A stretch of DNA of 64,000 nt from Ochromonas danica (GCA_015146655.1 VKHL01000010.1:1-64000); one strand, 5' to 3'; positions 11,197 to 22,320 are shown, numbered from the stretch's first letter. Made by a program: numbers and translations. Notes: generated from the sequence alone by a model not told the origin.

Positions 11197-11823
11197 TCAG
11201 AGGTCCTTGCGGGGAAGTGCTCCAGCTTCCTCTAAGAGTTCTCTCAGCACTCCCTCTTTATCCAAGGAGACCAAACCACCGGCTGTGGAGATCACTCGAC
11301 CAGAAGATGAATGCACCTCTTGTGGCCCATCAGAACATCCACCCAAGAAGTGTCCGCCGACCCAAATGCTGGGCACAGAGGTACGGCCTGTGCGACGCTG
11401 TAACTCCTCGCGAATCGCCACACCAACGGAACCTTCTTGATCCAGTGCCACCACTTTCACCGCAGCGCCGTATTTCTCGAGGAGAATAGATTTCGCACGC
11501 ATGCAGTAAGGACAATGAGTGAAGACATATAGAACACAGCTATTGTCATGGATGTCCCGATCTACCATCGCCTTGACTTGTTCGTCATTGACAGAAGAAG
11601 AGTCAGACTGATGGTTTTGTTTTTGCTTCCTTTGTCTTGCTGCAGCGGAGGAGGAGGTATCTTGCTGAGCCCAGACAACCATAGATCCCAACATGATGGC
11701 TTGAAATGACACGAGGAGACTTGTTGGTGTGGAAAGAGAACCAAACAAGGGCATGGGATGAACCTGCTTTGCCATCATTACGATAGCAAAGAAAACAATA
11801 GCTAGGTTAACACTAGTCATCAT
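11197..11823 (-). CDS. Membrane-anchored or secreted dithiol glutaredoxin
   Basis: An intronless gene for 208 residues. A hydrophobic N-terminus (about residues 5-20) and a second hydrophobic segment (about 36-52) suggest a signal anchor or organelle-targeting region. A polar linker leads to a glutaredoxin fold from residue 85. The active site is Cys104-Pro-Tyr-Cys107 in FTHCPYCMRAK, the dithiol form, and TSVPSIWVGGHFLGG supplies the cis-proline and glutathione-binding loop. It should reduce disulfides or glutathione mixed disulfides, probably in a secretory or plastid-related compartment. Its promoter and first 83 codons were copied about 3.4 kb away and now form the 5' end of a chimeric gene. 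The duplicate differs at a handful of bases, so this is the parent copy. Confidence 0.88.
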   Translation of the reverse strand: MMTSVNLAIVFFAIVMMAKQVHPMPLFGSLSTPTSLLVSFQAIMLGSMVVWAQQDTSSSAAARQRKQKQNHQSDSSSVNDEQVKAMVDRDIHDNSCVLYVFTHCPYCMRAKSILLEKYGAAVKVVALDQEGSVGVAIREELQRRTGRTSVPSIWVGGHFLGGCSDGPQEVHSSSGRVISTAGGLVSLDKEGVLRELLEEAGALPRKDL

Positions 11824-12131
11824 TGTTTATATCTTGCTGGGTGCTTTATGTTAGGTCGAGTAGTTTTATCAGTTCTAAATGGATCGTTGCTAGATCTGGG
11901 ATTCTGGACTGGAGATCTTTCGGTTTTCGTTTCCGCGTGATTTCGTTTCCGCTGCGTGCTGTTCCGGTATCTGCTGTTCCGTTTGGGTATCTTCAGCCAA
12001 CACCGCCTGGACGTGCAATGCAAAGGCAATACAATACATTAGTTGAGACCACAGAGCAGTCAAGGCTTGTTGTGTCTCACAAGAACGATTCAGATTTTTG
12101 ATTGTAGTGTATCAAGAAAAGAGTTCAGACC
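11824..12131. promoter_or_regulatory. Shared upstream region: glutaredoxin and helical-family gene A
   Basis: The two genes diverge across 308 bp. The part from 11824 to 12013 recurs next to the chimeric gene at 15220-15399, with substitutions and one deletion of about a dozen bases. The short stretch around 12001-12020 aligns without gaps to the two sequences flanking the transposon in unit A, so it represents the empty insertion site. Confidence 0.6.
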
Positions 12132-13196
12132 ATGTTTAAACAAATACAAAATGCTATTATTACCCAATCGTTAGATACTTTTTCTGATAATGCTATGAAA
12201 AAACTGGACAAGATGCTGGATGCATTAACCGTGGAGGACATAGCAAAAAGTGAAAGCTTCGCCTCTTTCCAAAATAGACTGCATAACTCTATCTTGACCT
12301 ATTATGATGAGCGCACCAAGGCTAAATTGGATATAGTTGCTCCACGCAACTGGGAGGAAGGTGAGACAAGTCGTTGTTCAACATATCAACATGACATTTG
12401 ATTTATCTGGTTTCTGTTTGCATCTCAGATAAAGAAGTAGTCTCAGTCCGAAAACGAATGCTTAAACGTAGATTGGAAGAAAAGGCACCAATAATCAAGT
12501 TTAGGTTTGATACCCTAATGGCGACAAGAACTGAGAAGATAAATGAAGTTCTTCGCTTGTGTCGAGAGAAGATTGAGGAGTTCTTCACCACCGTGCAGCT
12601 TCCTCTCAACCACAAAGATCTTAAAGCGAAATTCAGTTCTTTCCAAGAAATGCTTCGCCAATTTGTTAGTGACCTATATCTGCTAAGCGTTTTCGTTTGA
12701 TAATTGTATGCTGCTTTCCTTTTAACAGATCAATACCAACTATCCTGACGGATTAGCTGCTATGGATAAAGACTGCTTAATATTACTCGGTAACGATGAG
12801 TGCACGAATATCTTTAAGCAAATCGACATGCGCCAGGAAGAATTGATTAAAAAGAACGAGCGGGCAATTGAGAACTTGAAACAGAAATATGTGCAAGAGA
12901 TTATGGAACTTGTTTCCTCTGAGGTCAGTGGTTTTGTTGGATCCGTTTGATAACGATCTGACTTTAATTGTTTTATATTAATTTCTTGGTCAAAGCTGCA
13001 AGTCGCCTTGGTCAAGATTGTCGATGAGAAGGTGGCAAGTTATGATGCCAAGCTTTACTTCTTGGAGTCCTTCGAGAAGAAGCGCTTTAATGAGTATATC
13101 TGTCACGAATCTTCATTGGTTTTATCTAAGAAGAGTCAGTGTGAAGTTGCTGCTCCTTCTCCTATCTCACCTTCTGCTTTTCACTCCTCTAGTTAG
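12132..13196 (+). CDS. Helical family protein, copy A (lineage-specific, unknown role)
   Basis: I do not recognise the family. Four exons (12132-12360, 12429-12664, 12729-12923, 12996-13196) with GT-AG introns of 64-72 nt give 286 residues. The protein is almost wholly alpha-helical and charged, with likely coiled-coil stretches such as EELIKKNERAIENLKQKY, and ends in a Ser/Pro tail. There are no cysteine clusters, membrane segment, signal peptide or P-loop. Copies B and C appear identical. A distant relative at 25.7 kb keeps the same intron positions and the same lengths for exons 1 and 2 (229 and 236 nt), which supports the gene model and real coding status. The helix-rich build loosely recalls the C-terminal helical part of dynamin-like GTPases such as GBPs, but nothing proves that. 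Confidence 0.8.
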
Positions 13197-13797
13197 GCGA
13201 CTGTTAGTGTTGGACCATATTCACCACCTGCTCATATCTTTAACAGACTAGTACTTATTTTGAGTGTCAATTATTTCGAACATGATACGATAAAAATCTT
13301 ATATACTCGTTATGAGGAGATAAAGTAATTGATTTGGATATCCAATTTGTCTTTCCATTTCTGCTCTGTCAGTAGATGCGTAGAACTAGAAAACTGTTCA
13401 GTTGCACGATTACACCTTCCTCCACAGCTCTAGCGAGTACACTGGCATTTCTGTCTCCTGATTGCATCAATTGTTAATTAAATTAGACAACATAGATACT
13501 AACTCCTAACACACCTATACTAAGGTTATTCCTTAGTACATTGATATAAAGAACTAGAACTAGATATAGTAAGCTACGATTTTGATTCCACATGGAAAGG
13601 GATAGTCTTTGTTCCTACACAACATAGGCAAAGCAGTAATTCTTGCACCATCTTGATCAATCAAGGTCGTCCATTTACACACCAGATAAATTATTGCAAA
13701 CTCTTTCTCTTCTTCTTAAGCATACTAAAACATTATAACGGTATCAAACGAATAGAACAATTTCTTCTCTCTCTTTTTGAATATGTTCAGAAGATAT
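13197..13797. other. Spacer between helical gene A and the SBBP tail
   Basis: About 600 bp of AT-rich 3' flank. It recurs apparently unchanged in units B (18514-19114) and C (23508-24108), where in C it is the ordinary spacer to the intact SBBP gene. No open frame or RNA gene was seen. Confidence 0.6.
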
Positions 13798-13882
13798 TTA
13801 GTCACTGATTTTCATATAGAAGATATCTGTCCCACCACTTTTTCTTCTTTTCTCAGACAAAAAGCTCCCTGTCGTTGACCCG
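13798..13882 (-). pseudogene. Severed 3' end of the SBBP-repeat gene, unit A
   Basis: These 85 bp match the last codons and stop of the intact gene at 24109-24193, then the match ends abruptly. The rest of the gene is absent and is replaced by the 3' flank of the ISG12-like gene. This marks one breakpoint of the duplicated unit. Confidence 0.85.
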
Positions 13883-14290
13883 ACGACACCGGAACATCCC
13901 GGATCAGGGCCTGTCCCACCTTTCTGAGAGAGCGAAAGGGATCATCACCCATAATTTACAACAAAGTTTACTGTACCTTCTACCCTACATGAAGTAACTA
14001 TTGGTACTGCTAATTCAATATCTCCTGCAAGAATCAAGTGTTCTGGCAAACGACTTTTGGATTCTCGGCAACAAGATTTGGACCATTTCACCTTAAATAG
14101 GATAGAATTTTTAACTACTTGAGTTTTCCAACAACAATGACAAGAATAATATGTGATAGAAAGACCAATAAGTTACGTGACTTAAAATAATAATGTTGGA
14201 AAAGGCTAGCATTACCAGTCAGTAACAAGTCAATGAAGTAGCTTCGATGACAGAGTGTCAAGAAATGCATTAGATAGAGTTCAGTCATGC
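13883..14290. other. 3' flank of the ISG12-like gene, unit A
   Basis: From about 13896 this is, in reverse complement, the same sequence as the flank downstream of the related gene at 42525-42900, apart from an indel of a few dozen bases. The shared block includes a GC-rich stretch around ATCCCGGATCAGGGC. It is probably 3' UTR. Confidence 0.7.
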
Positions 14291-15219
14291 TTACTGTTGC
14301 TTCTTGTCAGCAGGGGCAGTAACAGCACCAATAGCCGCACCAGTTGCCGCCCCAACAACACCACCAGCAGTGGCTCCTAAGGAATAGGCAGCGCCAGTCA
14401 TAGCTGCCGACTGTGCGAGAGACATTACTGACCCCGTCGCCAAACCCGCTCCCATGTTGGCAGCAAACCACCCGCCAGCAACTGGTCCGAGAGGACCCAA
14501 TCCGACCATAATGAGTGCTCCTCCAACAACTGCAACCCCAACAGCCGCACCACCTACTGTTCCAGTGGCCGAACCAACAGCCATTCTGGCATTCGTTACA
14601 CCAATCGCATCAACTGTCATTTTAGCAGCAGACTATACAAAATGAAACATTAGAGACGTAAGAATAATATAATAAAATAATAGAATAATTGTGAGAATAT
14701 TTTCCCTACATAGACAGGATTATACCACAAGCTATTTTGCTTTGGTTGATTTTCATCTTTCTTTTCTTCCAAGAGTTGATTTTGGGCATTCATAATTGTC
14801 AGAGGCTGATTTTCATCATTCTCTTTTTCCATCATACTCATTCTCTGTTTTTCTTCCTCTTCCATGAGATGAACTTTGACATCAGAATTTTCCAAGGACA
14901 GATTTTCTACCTCCTTCTTTTCATCCGAGAAATCAAGCCACAGGGCATACCTTGTCACAGGGCATACATTGACTTGTTCGTCATTGACAGAAGAAGAGTC
15001 AGACTGATGGTTTTGTTTTTGCTTCCTTTGTCTCGCTGTAGCGGAGGAGGAGGTATCTTGCTGAGCCCAGACAACCATAGATCCCAACATGATGGCTTGA
15101 AATGACACGAGGAGACTTGTTGGTGTGGAAAGAGAACCAAACAAGGGCATGGGATGAACCTGCTTTGCCATCATTACGATAGCAAAGAAAACAATAGCTA
15201 GGTTAACACTAGTCATCAT
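14291..15219 (-). CDS. Chimera: glutaredoxin N-terminus fused in frame to ISG12-like protein
   Basis: Exon 1 (15219-14710) and exon 2 (14632-14291) keep the frame across a 77-nt GT-AG intron and give 283 residues. Residues 1-83 repeat the N-terminus of the neighbouring glutaredoxin, both hydrophobic segments included, but stop before the CPYC fold. About 15 junction residues follow, then from about residue 99 the acidic ISG12-like N-terminal region, and from exon 2 the glycine/alanine-rich hydrophobic core ending in ADKKQQ. The glutaredoxin promoter region is present upstream as far as the transposon, so the gene may be expressed under that promoter. The predicted result is a small membrane protein with a new targeting segment. 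Unit B has the ordinary version beginning MADNND. Expression is unproven. Confidence 0.75.
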
Positions 15220-15399
15220 TGTTTGGGTGCTTCATGTTAGGTCGAGTAGTTTTATCAGTTCTAAATGGATCGTTGCTAGATCTGGGATTCTGGACTGGAG
15301 ATCTTTCGGTTTTCGTTTCCGGGTGATTTCGTTTCCGCTGCATGCTGTTCCGGTATCTGCTGTTCCGTTTGGGTATCTTCAGCAAACACCTTCTGAACT
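14969..15399. repeat. Duplicated glutaredoxin 5' region
   Basis: This is a copy of 11573-12013: codons 1-83 plus the upstream flank. It differs by several substitutions and one deletion of about a dozen bases just upstream of the ATG. It is therefore older than the A/B/C array, whose units look identical. It is absent from unit B. Confidence 0.88.
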
Positions 15400-17326
15400 C
15401 CACACGCGTCATATAATCCGTTTCGTCAAAAATCCGTCACCCCTGCTTCATTTTCATTGAGGAAAGTCCCATCTTTTTCATCTTTTTCTTCACGAACTCA
15501 TAGCTCTTGCCAAAACAAATGACGTAAGTTAATAATGGTAAGTTTATTTCTTGCTTGGTGGTGATTGGGCAACTAATTGTTCGTTTTCTTTTGCGTTTGT
15601 AGGGTCTGAGCTACTCGACGGGGTCACGAGTTTCAGTGACTATTTAAAGGTCGCGCCTACAGCTGCCAATAAAAGAATGATCATGGAAGTATTCCATTAT
15701 TGTGAAAAATCAAGCAGCCAGTTCTGTGCCGACTACAAGCTTCATTGTAGCACTCTGATGTGTTGGAAAAGAAAGTACGGCAGGATGGAGGTCAGGGAAG
15801 GGGTGACTTTCATGGTAAACGAGTTGCCCATCCCAAGATTGATTTCATTGACCTCAATAATATTCACCAACAAGTAGTAGGAGCGGTCAGGATTGAGCGT
15901 TCTATGATAGAAGCTGAATTGGATGTTGCTATTGATGAGGAGGCAGCTGCAACGAAAAAATGGCGGAATATAGCTGCCACAGGGGAGAAGTTGAGTTGGG
16001 ACACTAGAATGAAATATGTAAATTTAACTAATCAAACGGTTAGGCAGGGCCAGCACAGCCCTAGTTCTAGAATTGTCACTGAGACCGATCCTCTGAAATG
16101 TATGCTATGACCATGGCTTTTCGTGAGCAACTCGCTGCATATATGATCTTGAATAGAGACGCTACTCAATACTTAGTACACAATAGTGCAGATTCGTCGA
16201 TGTACGCCGCAAACGGGGAGTTTGATGACCATATTAAATGCGAAAGGCAGGGAAAACTCGAATTTAGCTTCATAGCGTACAATTTTAACTACGCCGCCGG
16301 ATACCCAGCCCCTCCAGTCGATCCCTCGATGTCTATCGATGTCTATCAATGTCTTCAAATGGTGGAATCCTTCACTCGTCATTTTGTAAGAGCATTCTTC
16401 AAAGCAGGCTGGATGATGCTACGATAATTTCGAGGATCGAGCCCTCCGGGCGGCTTTAGAGAGCCAGTTCAACCAGCATGGTACCATTTCGAGTGATAAA
16501 AAGGTCAGTATGTGAGTGGTGTCATGAAAATTGTTTATGCGGTAACAGAGGTCCTCGCAAAAGACAAGACAAAGCTCGGTCTCCAGGAAACCGACAATGG
16601 CCGCTAAATTTTGGCATAGTAATGGGTAAATACACATGAATACAACATCACGAGCTCACTTAGACCGATATTGAACATATATGAACACAGATGCCGAAGT
16701 TGGTGGAGCTGTTTTGGTCTAATAGGCAGGTCACGGAGAAAGACATGGATGGCATAAATATTGTTGGCTGGATAAAGTCACCAAACCCAAGAAAGAGCGA
16801 GACCCTCACCAACAGCACGTAGTGCTACTGAATAAAGAAGATACTGTCGCACGGTTCAAGCTGTAAAAGACGAAGAAAGTGCAAGAGACAGCGGCCAAAG
16901 AGGGAGACGGCTGCAAAGGGAGACCACGAGGCAAACAAGAGAAGCAGTGAACCATGAAAAGCAGCTCCACCAGCAGGGTATGAGAGTCTCTTCGAGGCTG
17001 ATCAAAAGGCAGAGCGGGAGAGAAGAAAACCTGTCCTGCCGGACCAGCAATTTGCCATGAGTGCAAACACAATTGCTCCCAGACAAAAAGTTTCTCAGTT
17101 TTGCTTCCCTTGTGTAGCTTTTTAGACTTAAATGATCACCACACTCATCATTTCCACAAAAGGAGAGACATAATACAGCAATCTCGATGGCTGGAATTGG
17201 ACTTCGACCTCACACTTCAAAGAATTCAGCCACGGAAGTGGGCATATGCCCAATGGAAAGCAAAGTCGCAAAAAACCCGTTGGGGTGACGGATTTTTTGA
17301 CGAAACGGATTATATGACGCGTGTGG
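15400..17326 (+). mobile_element. DNA transposon with terminal inverted repeats, copy A
   Basis: A 1927-bp element. The left end (15400-15443, starting CCACACGCGTCATATAATCC) is repeated inverted at the right end (17282-17326), with near-perfect arms of about 44 bp. AACT flanks both sides (15396-15399 and 17327-17330) as a 4-bp target duplication. The site without the element survives in diverged form at 12001-12020. Inside lie broken transposase frames on the plus strand and about 850 bp of sequence with no long frame. The family is uncertain. The peptide resembles the transposase fragment at 39.3 kb. The element looks non-autonomous. Confidence 0.88.
15604..16427 (+). pseudogene. Degenerate transposase inside element A
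   Basis: Three overlapping frames read like one protein broken by frameshifts. The first, to 15877, looks like a helix-turn-helix region (SFSDYLKV to MCWKRKYG). The second frame contains FHGKR..P.ID followed by a helical block. The third holds LNRDATQYLV, which could be the first catalytic Asp of a DDE transposase. The order and spacing match the fragment at 39.3 kb (KDWVKKY, FHVKRGRP.AID), which supports common family membership. No further catalytic residues were identified. Confidence 0.6.
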
Positions 17327-17448
17327 AACTTGCAATGCAAAGGCAATACAATACATTAGTTGAGACCACAGAGCAGTCAAGGCTTGTTGTGTCTCACAAG
17401 AACGATTCAGATTTTTGATTGTAGTGTATCAAGAAAAGAGTTCAGACC

Positions 17449-18513
17449 ATGTTTAAACAAATACAAAATGCTATTATTACCCAATCGTTAGATACTTTTT
17501 CTGATAATGCTATGAAAAAACTGGACAAGATGCTGGATGCATTAACCGTGGAGGACATAGCAAAAAGTGAAAGCTTCGCCTCTTTCCAAAATAGACTGCA
17601 TAACTCTATCTTGACCTATTATGATGAGCGCACCAAGGCTAAATTGGATATAGTTGCTCCACGCAACTGGGAGGAAGGTGAGACAAGTCGTTGTTCAACA
17701 TATCAACATGACATTTGATTTATCTGGTTTCTGTTTGCATCTCAGATAAAGAAGTAGTCTCAGTCCGAAAACGAATGCTTAAACGTAGATTGGAAGAAAA
17801 GGCACCAATAATCAAGTTTAGGTTTGATACCCTAATGGCGACAAGAACTGAGAAGATAAATGAAGTTCTTCGCTTGTGTCGAGAGAAGATTGAGGAGTTC
17901 TTCACCACCGTGCAGCTTCCTCTCAACCACAAAGATCTTAAAGCGAAATTCAGTTCTTTCCAAGAAATGCTTCGCCAATTTGTTAGTGACCTATATCTGC
18001 TAAGCGTTTTCGTTTGATAATTGTATGCTGCTTTCCTTTTAACAGATCAATACCAACTATCCTGACGGATTAGCTGCTATGGATAAAGACTGCTTAATAT
18101 TACTCGGTAACGATGAGTGCACGAATATCTTTAAGCAAATCGACATGCGCCAGGAAGAATTGATTAAAAAGAACGAGCGGGCAATTGAGAACTTGAAACA
18201 GAAATATGTGCAAGAGATTATGGAACTTGTTTCCTCTGAGGTCAGTGGTTTTGTTGGATCCGTTTGATAACGATCTGACTTTAATTGTTTTATATTAATT
18301 TCTTGGTCAAAGCTGCAAGTCGCCTTGGTCAAGATTGTCGATGAGAAGGTGGCAAGTTATGATGCCAAGCTTTACTTCTTGGAGTCCTTCGAGAAGAAGC
18401 GCTTTAATGAGTATATCTGTCACGAATCTTCATTGGTTTTATCTAAGAAGAGTCAGTGTGAAGTTGCTGCTCCTTCTCCTATCTCACCTTCTGCTTTTCA
18501 CTCCTCTAGTTAG
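17449..18513 (+). CDS. Helical family protein, copy B
   Basis: Exons 17449-17677, 17746-17981, 18046-18240 and 18313-18513 encode 286 residues that read the same as copy A at every residue. The upstream flank differs: here the promoter side is the right end of the transposon, only about 120 bp before the ATG, so its expression may depend on the element. Function unknown. Confidence 0.8.
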
Positions 18514-19114
18514 GCGACTGTTAGTGTTGGACCATATTCACCACCTGCTCATATCTTTAACAGACTAGTACTTATTTTGAGTGTCAATTATTTCGAACAT
18601 GATACGATAAAAATCTTATATACTCGTTATGAGGAGATAAAGTAATTGATTTGGATATCCAATTTGTCTTTCCATTTCTGCTCTGTCAGTAGATGCGTAG
18701 AACTAGAAAACTGTTCAGTTGCACGATTACACCTTCCTCCACAGCTCTAGCGAGTACACTGGCATTTCTGTCTCCTGATTGCATCAATTGTTAATTAAAT
18801 TAGACAACATAGATACTAACTCCTAACACACCTATACTAAGGTTATTCCTTAGTACATTGATATAAAGAACTAGAACTAGATATAGTAAGCTACGATTTT
18901 GATTCCACATGGAAAGGGATAGTCTTTGTTCCTACACAACATAGGCAAAGCAGTAATTCTTGCACCATCTTGATCAATCAAGGTCGTCCATTTACACACC
19001 AGATAAATTATTGCAAACTCTTTCTCTTCTTCTTAAGCATACTAAAACATTATAACGGTATCAAACGAATAGAACAATTTCTTCTCTCTCTTTTTGAATA
19101 TGTTCAGAAGATAT

Positions 19115-19199
19115 TTAGTCACTGATTTTCATATAGAAGATATCTGTCCCACCACTTTTTCTTCTTTTCTCAGACAAAAAGCTCCCTGTCGTTGACCCG
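19115..19199 (-). pseudogene. Severed 3' end of the SBBP-repeat gene, unit B
   Basis: It has the same 85-bp tail and the same breakpoint as in unit A, showing that A and B descend from one rearranged ancestor. Confidence 0.85.
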
Positions 19200-19607
19200 A
19201 CGACACCGGAACATCCCGGATCAGGGCCTGTCCCACCTTTCTGAGAGAGCGAAAGGGATCATCACCCATAATTTACAACAAAGTTTACTGTACCTTCTAC
19301 CCTACATGAAGTAACTATTGGTACTGCTAATTCAATATCTCCTGCAAGAATCAAGTGTTCTGGCAAACGACTTTTGGATTCTCGGCAACAAGATTTGGAC
19401 CATTTCACCTTAAATAGGATAGAATTTTTAACTACTTGAGTTTTCCAACAACAATGACAAGAATAATATGTGATAGAAAGACCAATAAGTTACGTGACTT
19501 AAAATAATAATGTTGGAAAAGGCTAGCATTACCAGTCAGTAACAAGTCAATGAAGTAGCTTCGATGACAGAGTGTCAAGAAATGCATTAGATAGAGTTCA
19601 GTCATGC
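19200..19607. other. 3' flank of the ISG12-like gene, unit B
   Basis: It corresponds to 13883-14290 in unit A and appears unchanged. It is likely 3' UTR, with nothing else visible. Confidence 0.6.
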
Positions 19608-20293
19608 TTACTGTTGCTTCTTGTCAGCAGGGGCAGTAACAGCACCAATAGCCGCACCAGTTGCCGCCCCAACAACACCACCAGCAGTGGCTCCTAAGGA
19701 ATAGGCAGCGCCAGTCATAGCTGCCGACTGTGCGAGAGACATTACTGACCCCGTCGCCAAACCCGCTCCCATGTTGGCAGCAAACCACCCGCCAGCAACT
19801 GGTCCGAGAGGACCCAATCCGACCATAATGAGTGCTCCTCCAACAACTGCAACCCCAACAGCCGCACCACCTACTGTTCCAGTGGCCGAACCAACAGCCA
19901 TTCTGGCATTCGTTACACCAATCGCATCAACTGTCATTTTAGCAGCAGACTATACAAAATGAAACATTAGAGACGTAAGAATAATATAATAAAATAATAG
20001 AATAATTGTGAGAATATTTTCCCTACATAGACAGGATTATACCACAAGCTATTTTGCTTTGGTTGATTTTCATCTTTCTTTTCTTCCAAGAGTTGATTTT
20101 GGGCATTCATAATTGTCAGAGGCTGATTTTCATCATTCTCTTTTTCCATCATACTCATTCTCTGTTTTTCTTCCTCTTCCATGAGATGAACTTTGACATC
20201 AGAATTTTCCAAGGACAGATTTTCTACCTCCTTCTTTTCATCCAGGAAATCAAACAGCTGGTCAAATATTTCACAATCATTATTATCCGCCAT
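19608..20293 (-). CDS. ISG12-like (IFI6/IFI27 family) small hydrophobic protein, unit B
   Basis: Exon 1 (20293-20027) and exon 2 (19949-19608), split by a 77-nt intron, give 202 residues. The N-terminal 89 residues are acidic and Gln/Asn/Glu-rich. Exon 2 encodes a Gly/Ala-rich hydrophobic core with GLGPLGPVAGGWFAANMGAG and SVMSLAQSAAM, the pattern of the interferon-induced 6-16 family (compare G..AGS.AA.MMS.AA and LQS.GAAG in the animal proteins). Animal members are small membrane proteins of mitochondria, ER or nuclear envelope that affect apoptosis and immunity; the role in protists is unknown. The 5' flank resembles that of the gene at 41.8 kb, so this is the unfused form of the chimera in unit A. 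Confidence 0.75.
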
Positions 20294-20393
20294 TTGTTCA
20301 CAAATAAGACAGTAATACCCAGTAGTCTATCAATAATGACAGAGCCTGGAGAGCGGACGCAATAGTTTCTCCCACAGAGACTGGGCCAGAACT

Positions 20394-22320
20394 CCACACG
20401 CGTCATATAATCCGTTTCGTCAAAAATCCGTCACCCCTGCTTCATTTTCATTGAGGAAAGTCCCATCTTTTTCATCTTTTTCTTCACGAACTCATAGCTC
20501 TTGCCAAAACAAATGACGTAAGTTAATAATGGTAAGTTTATTTCTTGCTTGGTGGTGATTGGGCAACTAATTGTTCGTTTTCTTTTGCGTTTGTAGGGTC
20601 TGAGCTACTCGACGGGGTCACGAGTTTCAGTGACTATTTAAAGGTCGCGCCTACAGCTGCCAATAAAAGAATGATCATGGAAGTATTCCATTATTGTGAA
20701 AAATCAAGCAGCCAGTTCTGTGCCGACTACAAGCTTCATTGTAGCACTCTGATGTGTTGGAAAAGAAAGTACGGCAGGATGGAGGTCAGGGAAGGGGTGA
20801 CTTTCATGGTAAACGAGTTGCCCATCCCAAGATTGATTTCATTGACCTCAATAATATTCACCAACAAGTAGTAGGAGCGGTCAGGATTGAGCGTTCTATG
20901 ATAGAAGCTGAATTGGATGTTGCTATTGATGAGGAGGCAGCTGCAACGAAAAAATGGCGGAATATAGCTGCCACAGGGGAGAAGTTGAGTTGGGACACTA
21001 GAATGAAATATGTAAATTTAACTAATCAAACGGTTAGGCAGGGCCAGCACAGCCCTAGTTCTAGAATTGTCACTGAGACCGATCCTCTGAAATGTATGCT
21101 ATGACCATGGCTTTTCGTGAGCAACTCGCTGCATATATGATCTTGAATAGAGACGCTACTCAATACTTAGTACACAATAGTGCAGATTCGTCGATGTACG
21201 CCGCAAACGGGGAGTTTGATGACCATATTAAATGCGAAAGGCAGGGAAAACTCGAATTTAGCTTCATAGCGTACAATTTTAACTACGCCGCCGGATACCC
21301 AGCCCCTCCAGTCGATCCCTCGATGTCTATCGATGTCTATCAATGTCTTCAAATGGTGGAATCCTTCACTCGTCATTTTGTAAGAGCATTCTTCAAAGCA
21401 GGCTGGATGATGCTACGATAATTTCGAGGATCGAGCCCTCCGGGCGGCTTTAGAGAGCCAGTTCAACCAGCATGGTACCATTTCGAGTGATAAAAAGGTC
21501 AGTATGTGAGTGGTGTCATGAAAATTGTTTATGCGGTAACAGAGGTCCTCGCAAAAGACAAGACAAAGCTCGGTCTCCAGGAAACCGACAATGGCCGCTA
21601 AATTTTGGCATAGTAATGGGTAAATACACATGAATACAACATCACGAGCTCACTTAGACCGATATTGAACATATATGAACACAGATGCCGAAGTTGGTGG
21701 AGCTGTTTTGGTCTAATAGGCAGGTCACGGAGAAAGACATGGATGGCATAAATATTGTTGGCTGGATAAAGTCACCAAACCCAAGAAAGAGCGAGACCCT
21801 CACCAACAGCACGTAGTGCTACTGAATAAAGAAGATACTGTCGCACGGTTCAAGCTGTAAAAGACGAAGAAAGTGCAAGAGACAGCGGCCAAAGAGGGAG
21901 ACGGCTGCAAAGGGAGACCACGAGGCAAACAAGAGAAGCAGTGAACCATGAAAAGCAGCTCCACCAGCAGGGTATGAGAGTCTCTTCGAGGCTGATCAAA
22001 AGGCAGAGCGGGAGAGAAGAAAACCTGTCCTGCCGGACCAGCAATTTGCCATGAGTGCAAACACAATTGCTCCCAGACAAAAAGTTTCTCAGTTTTGCTT
22101 CCCTTGTGTAGCTTTTTAGACTTAAATGATCACCACACTCATCATTTCCACAAAAGGAGAGACATAATACAGCAATCTCGATGGCTGGAATTGGACTTCG
22201 ACCTCACACTTCAAAGAATTCAGCCACGGAAGTGGGCATATGCCCAATGGAAAGCAAAGTCGCAAAAAACCCGTTGGGGTGACGGATTTTTTGACGAAAC
22301 GGATTATATGACGCGTGTGG
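20394..22320 (+). mobile_element. DNA transposon with terminal inverted repeats, copy B
   Basis: It has the same length (1927 bp), ends and interior as copy A, and AACT on both sides (20390-20393, 22321-22324). The left flank is ISG12-like promoter sequence rather than glutaredoxin promoter. The element thus sits at the junction where the two units differ, which suggests recombination at the element. Confidence 0.88.
20598..21421 (+). pseudogene. Degenerate transposase inside element B
   Basis: It has the same three broken frames as in copy A, with helix-turn-helix, FHGKR and LNRDATQY segments. The sharing of identical breaks shows it was already dead when the array was duplicated. Confidence 0.6.

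Larger units (their letters stand above)
12014..17330. repeat. Tandem array unit A (5317 bp)
   Basis: The first of three tandem units. From 12014 it matches unit B at a constant offset of 5317 as far as the ISG12-like coding region. The offset is 4994 beyond the glutaredoxin insert, so A is longer by 323 bp. Contents in order: helical gene A (+), severed SBBP 3' tail (-), ISG12-like chimera (-), duplicated glutaredoxin 5' region, transposon. The stretches compared by eye were identical to unit B. Confidence 0.9.

Noticed and set aside
12132-13196. Assigning the helical family to guanylate-binding proteins
   Set aside because: Only a general resemblance in helix-rich, charged character. There is no GTPase domain or specific motif, so no name is given.
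16806-17086. Minus-strand frames in the right half of the transposon (and at 21800-22080)
   Set aside because: Their composition is Ser/Leu/Pro/Cys with no motif. The interior here seems to be non-coding element sequence.
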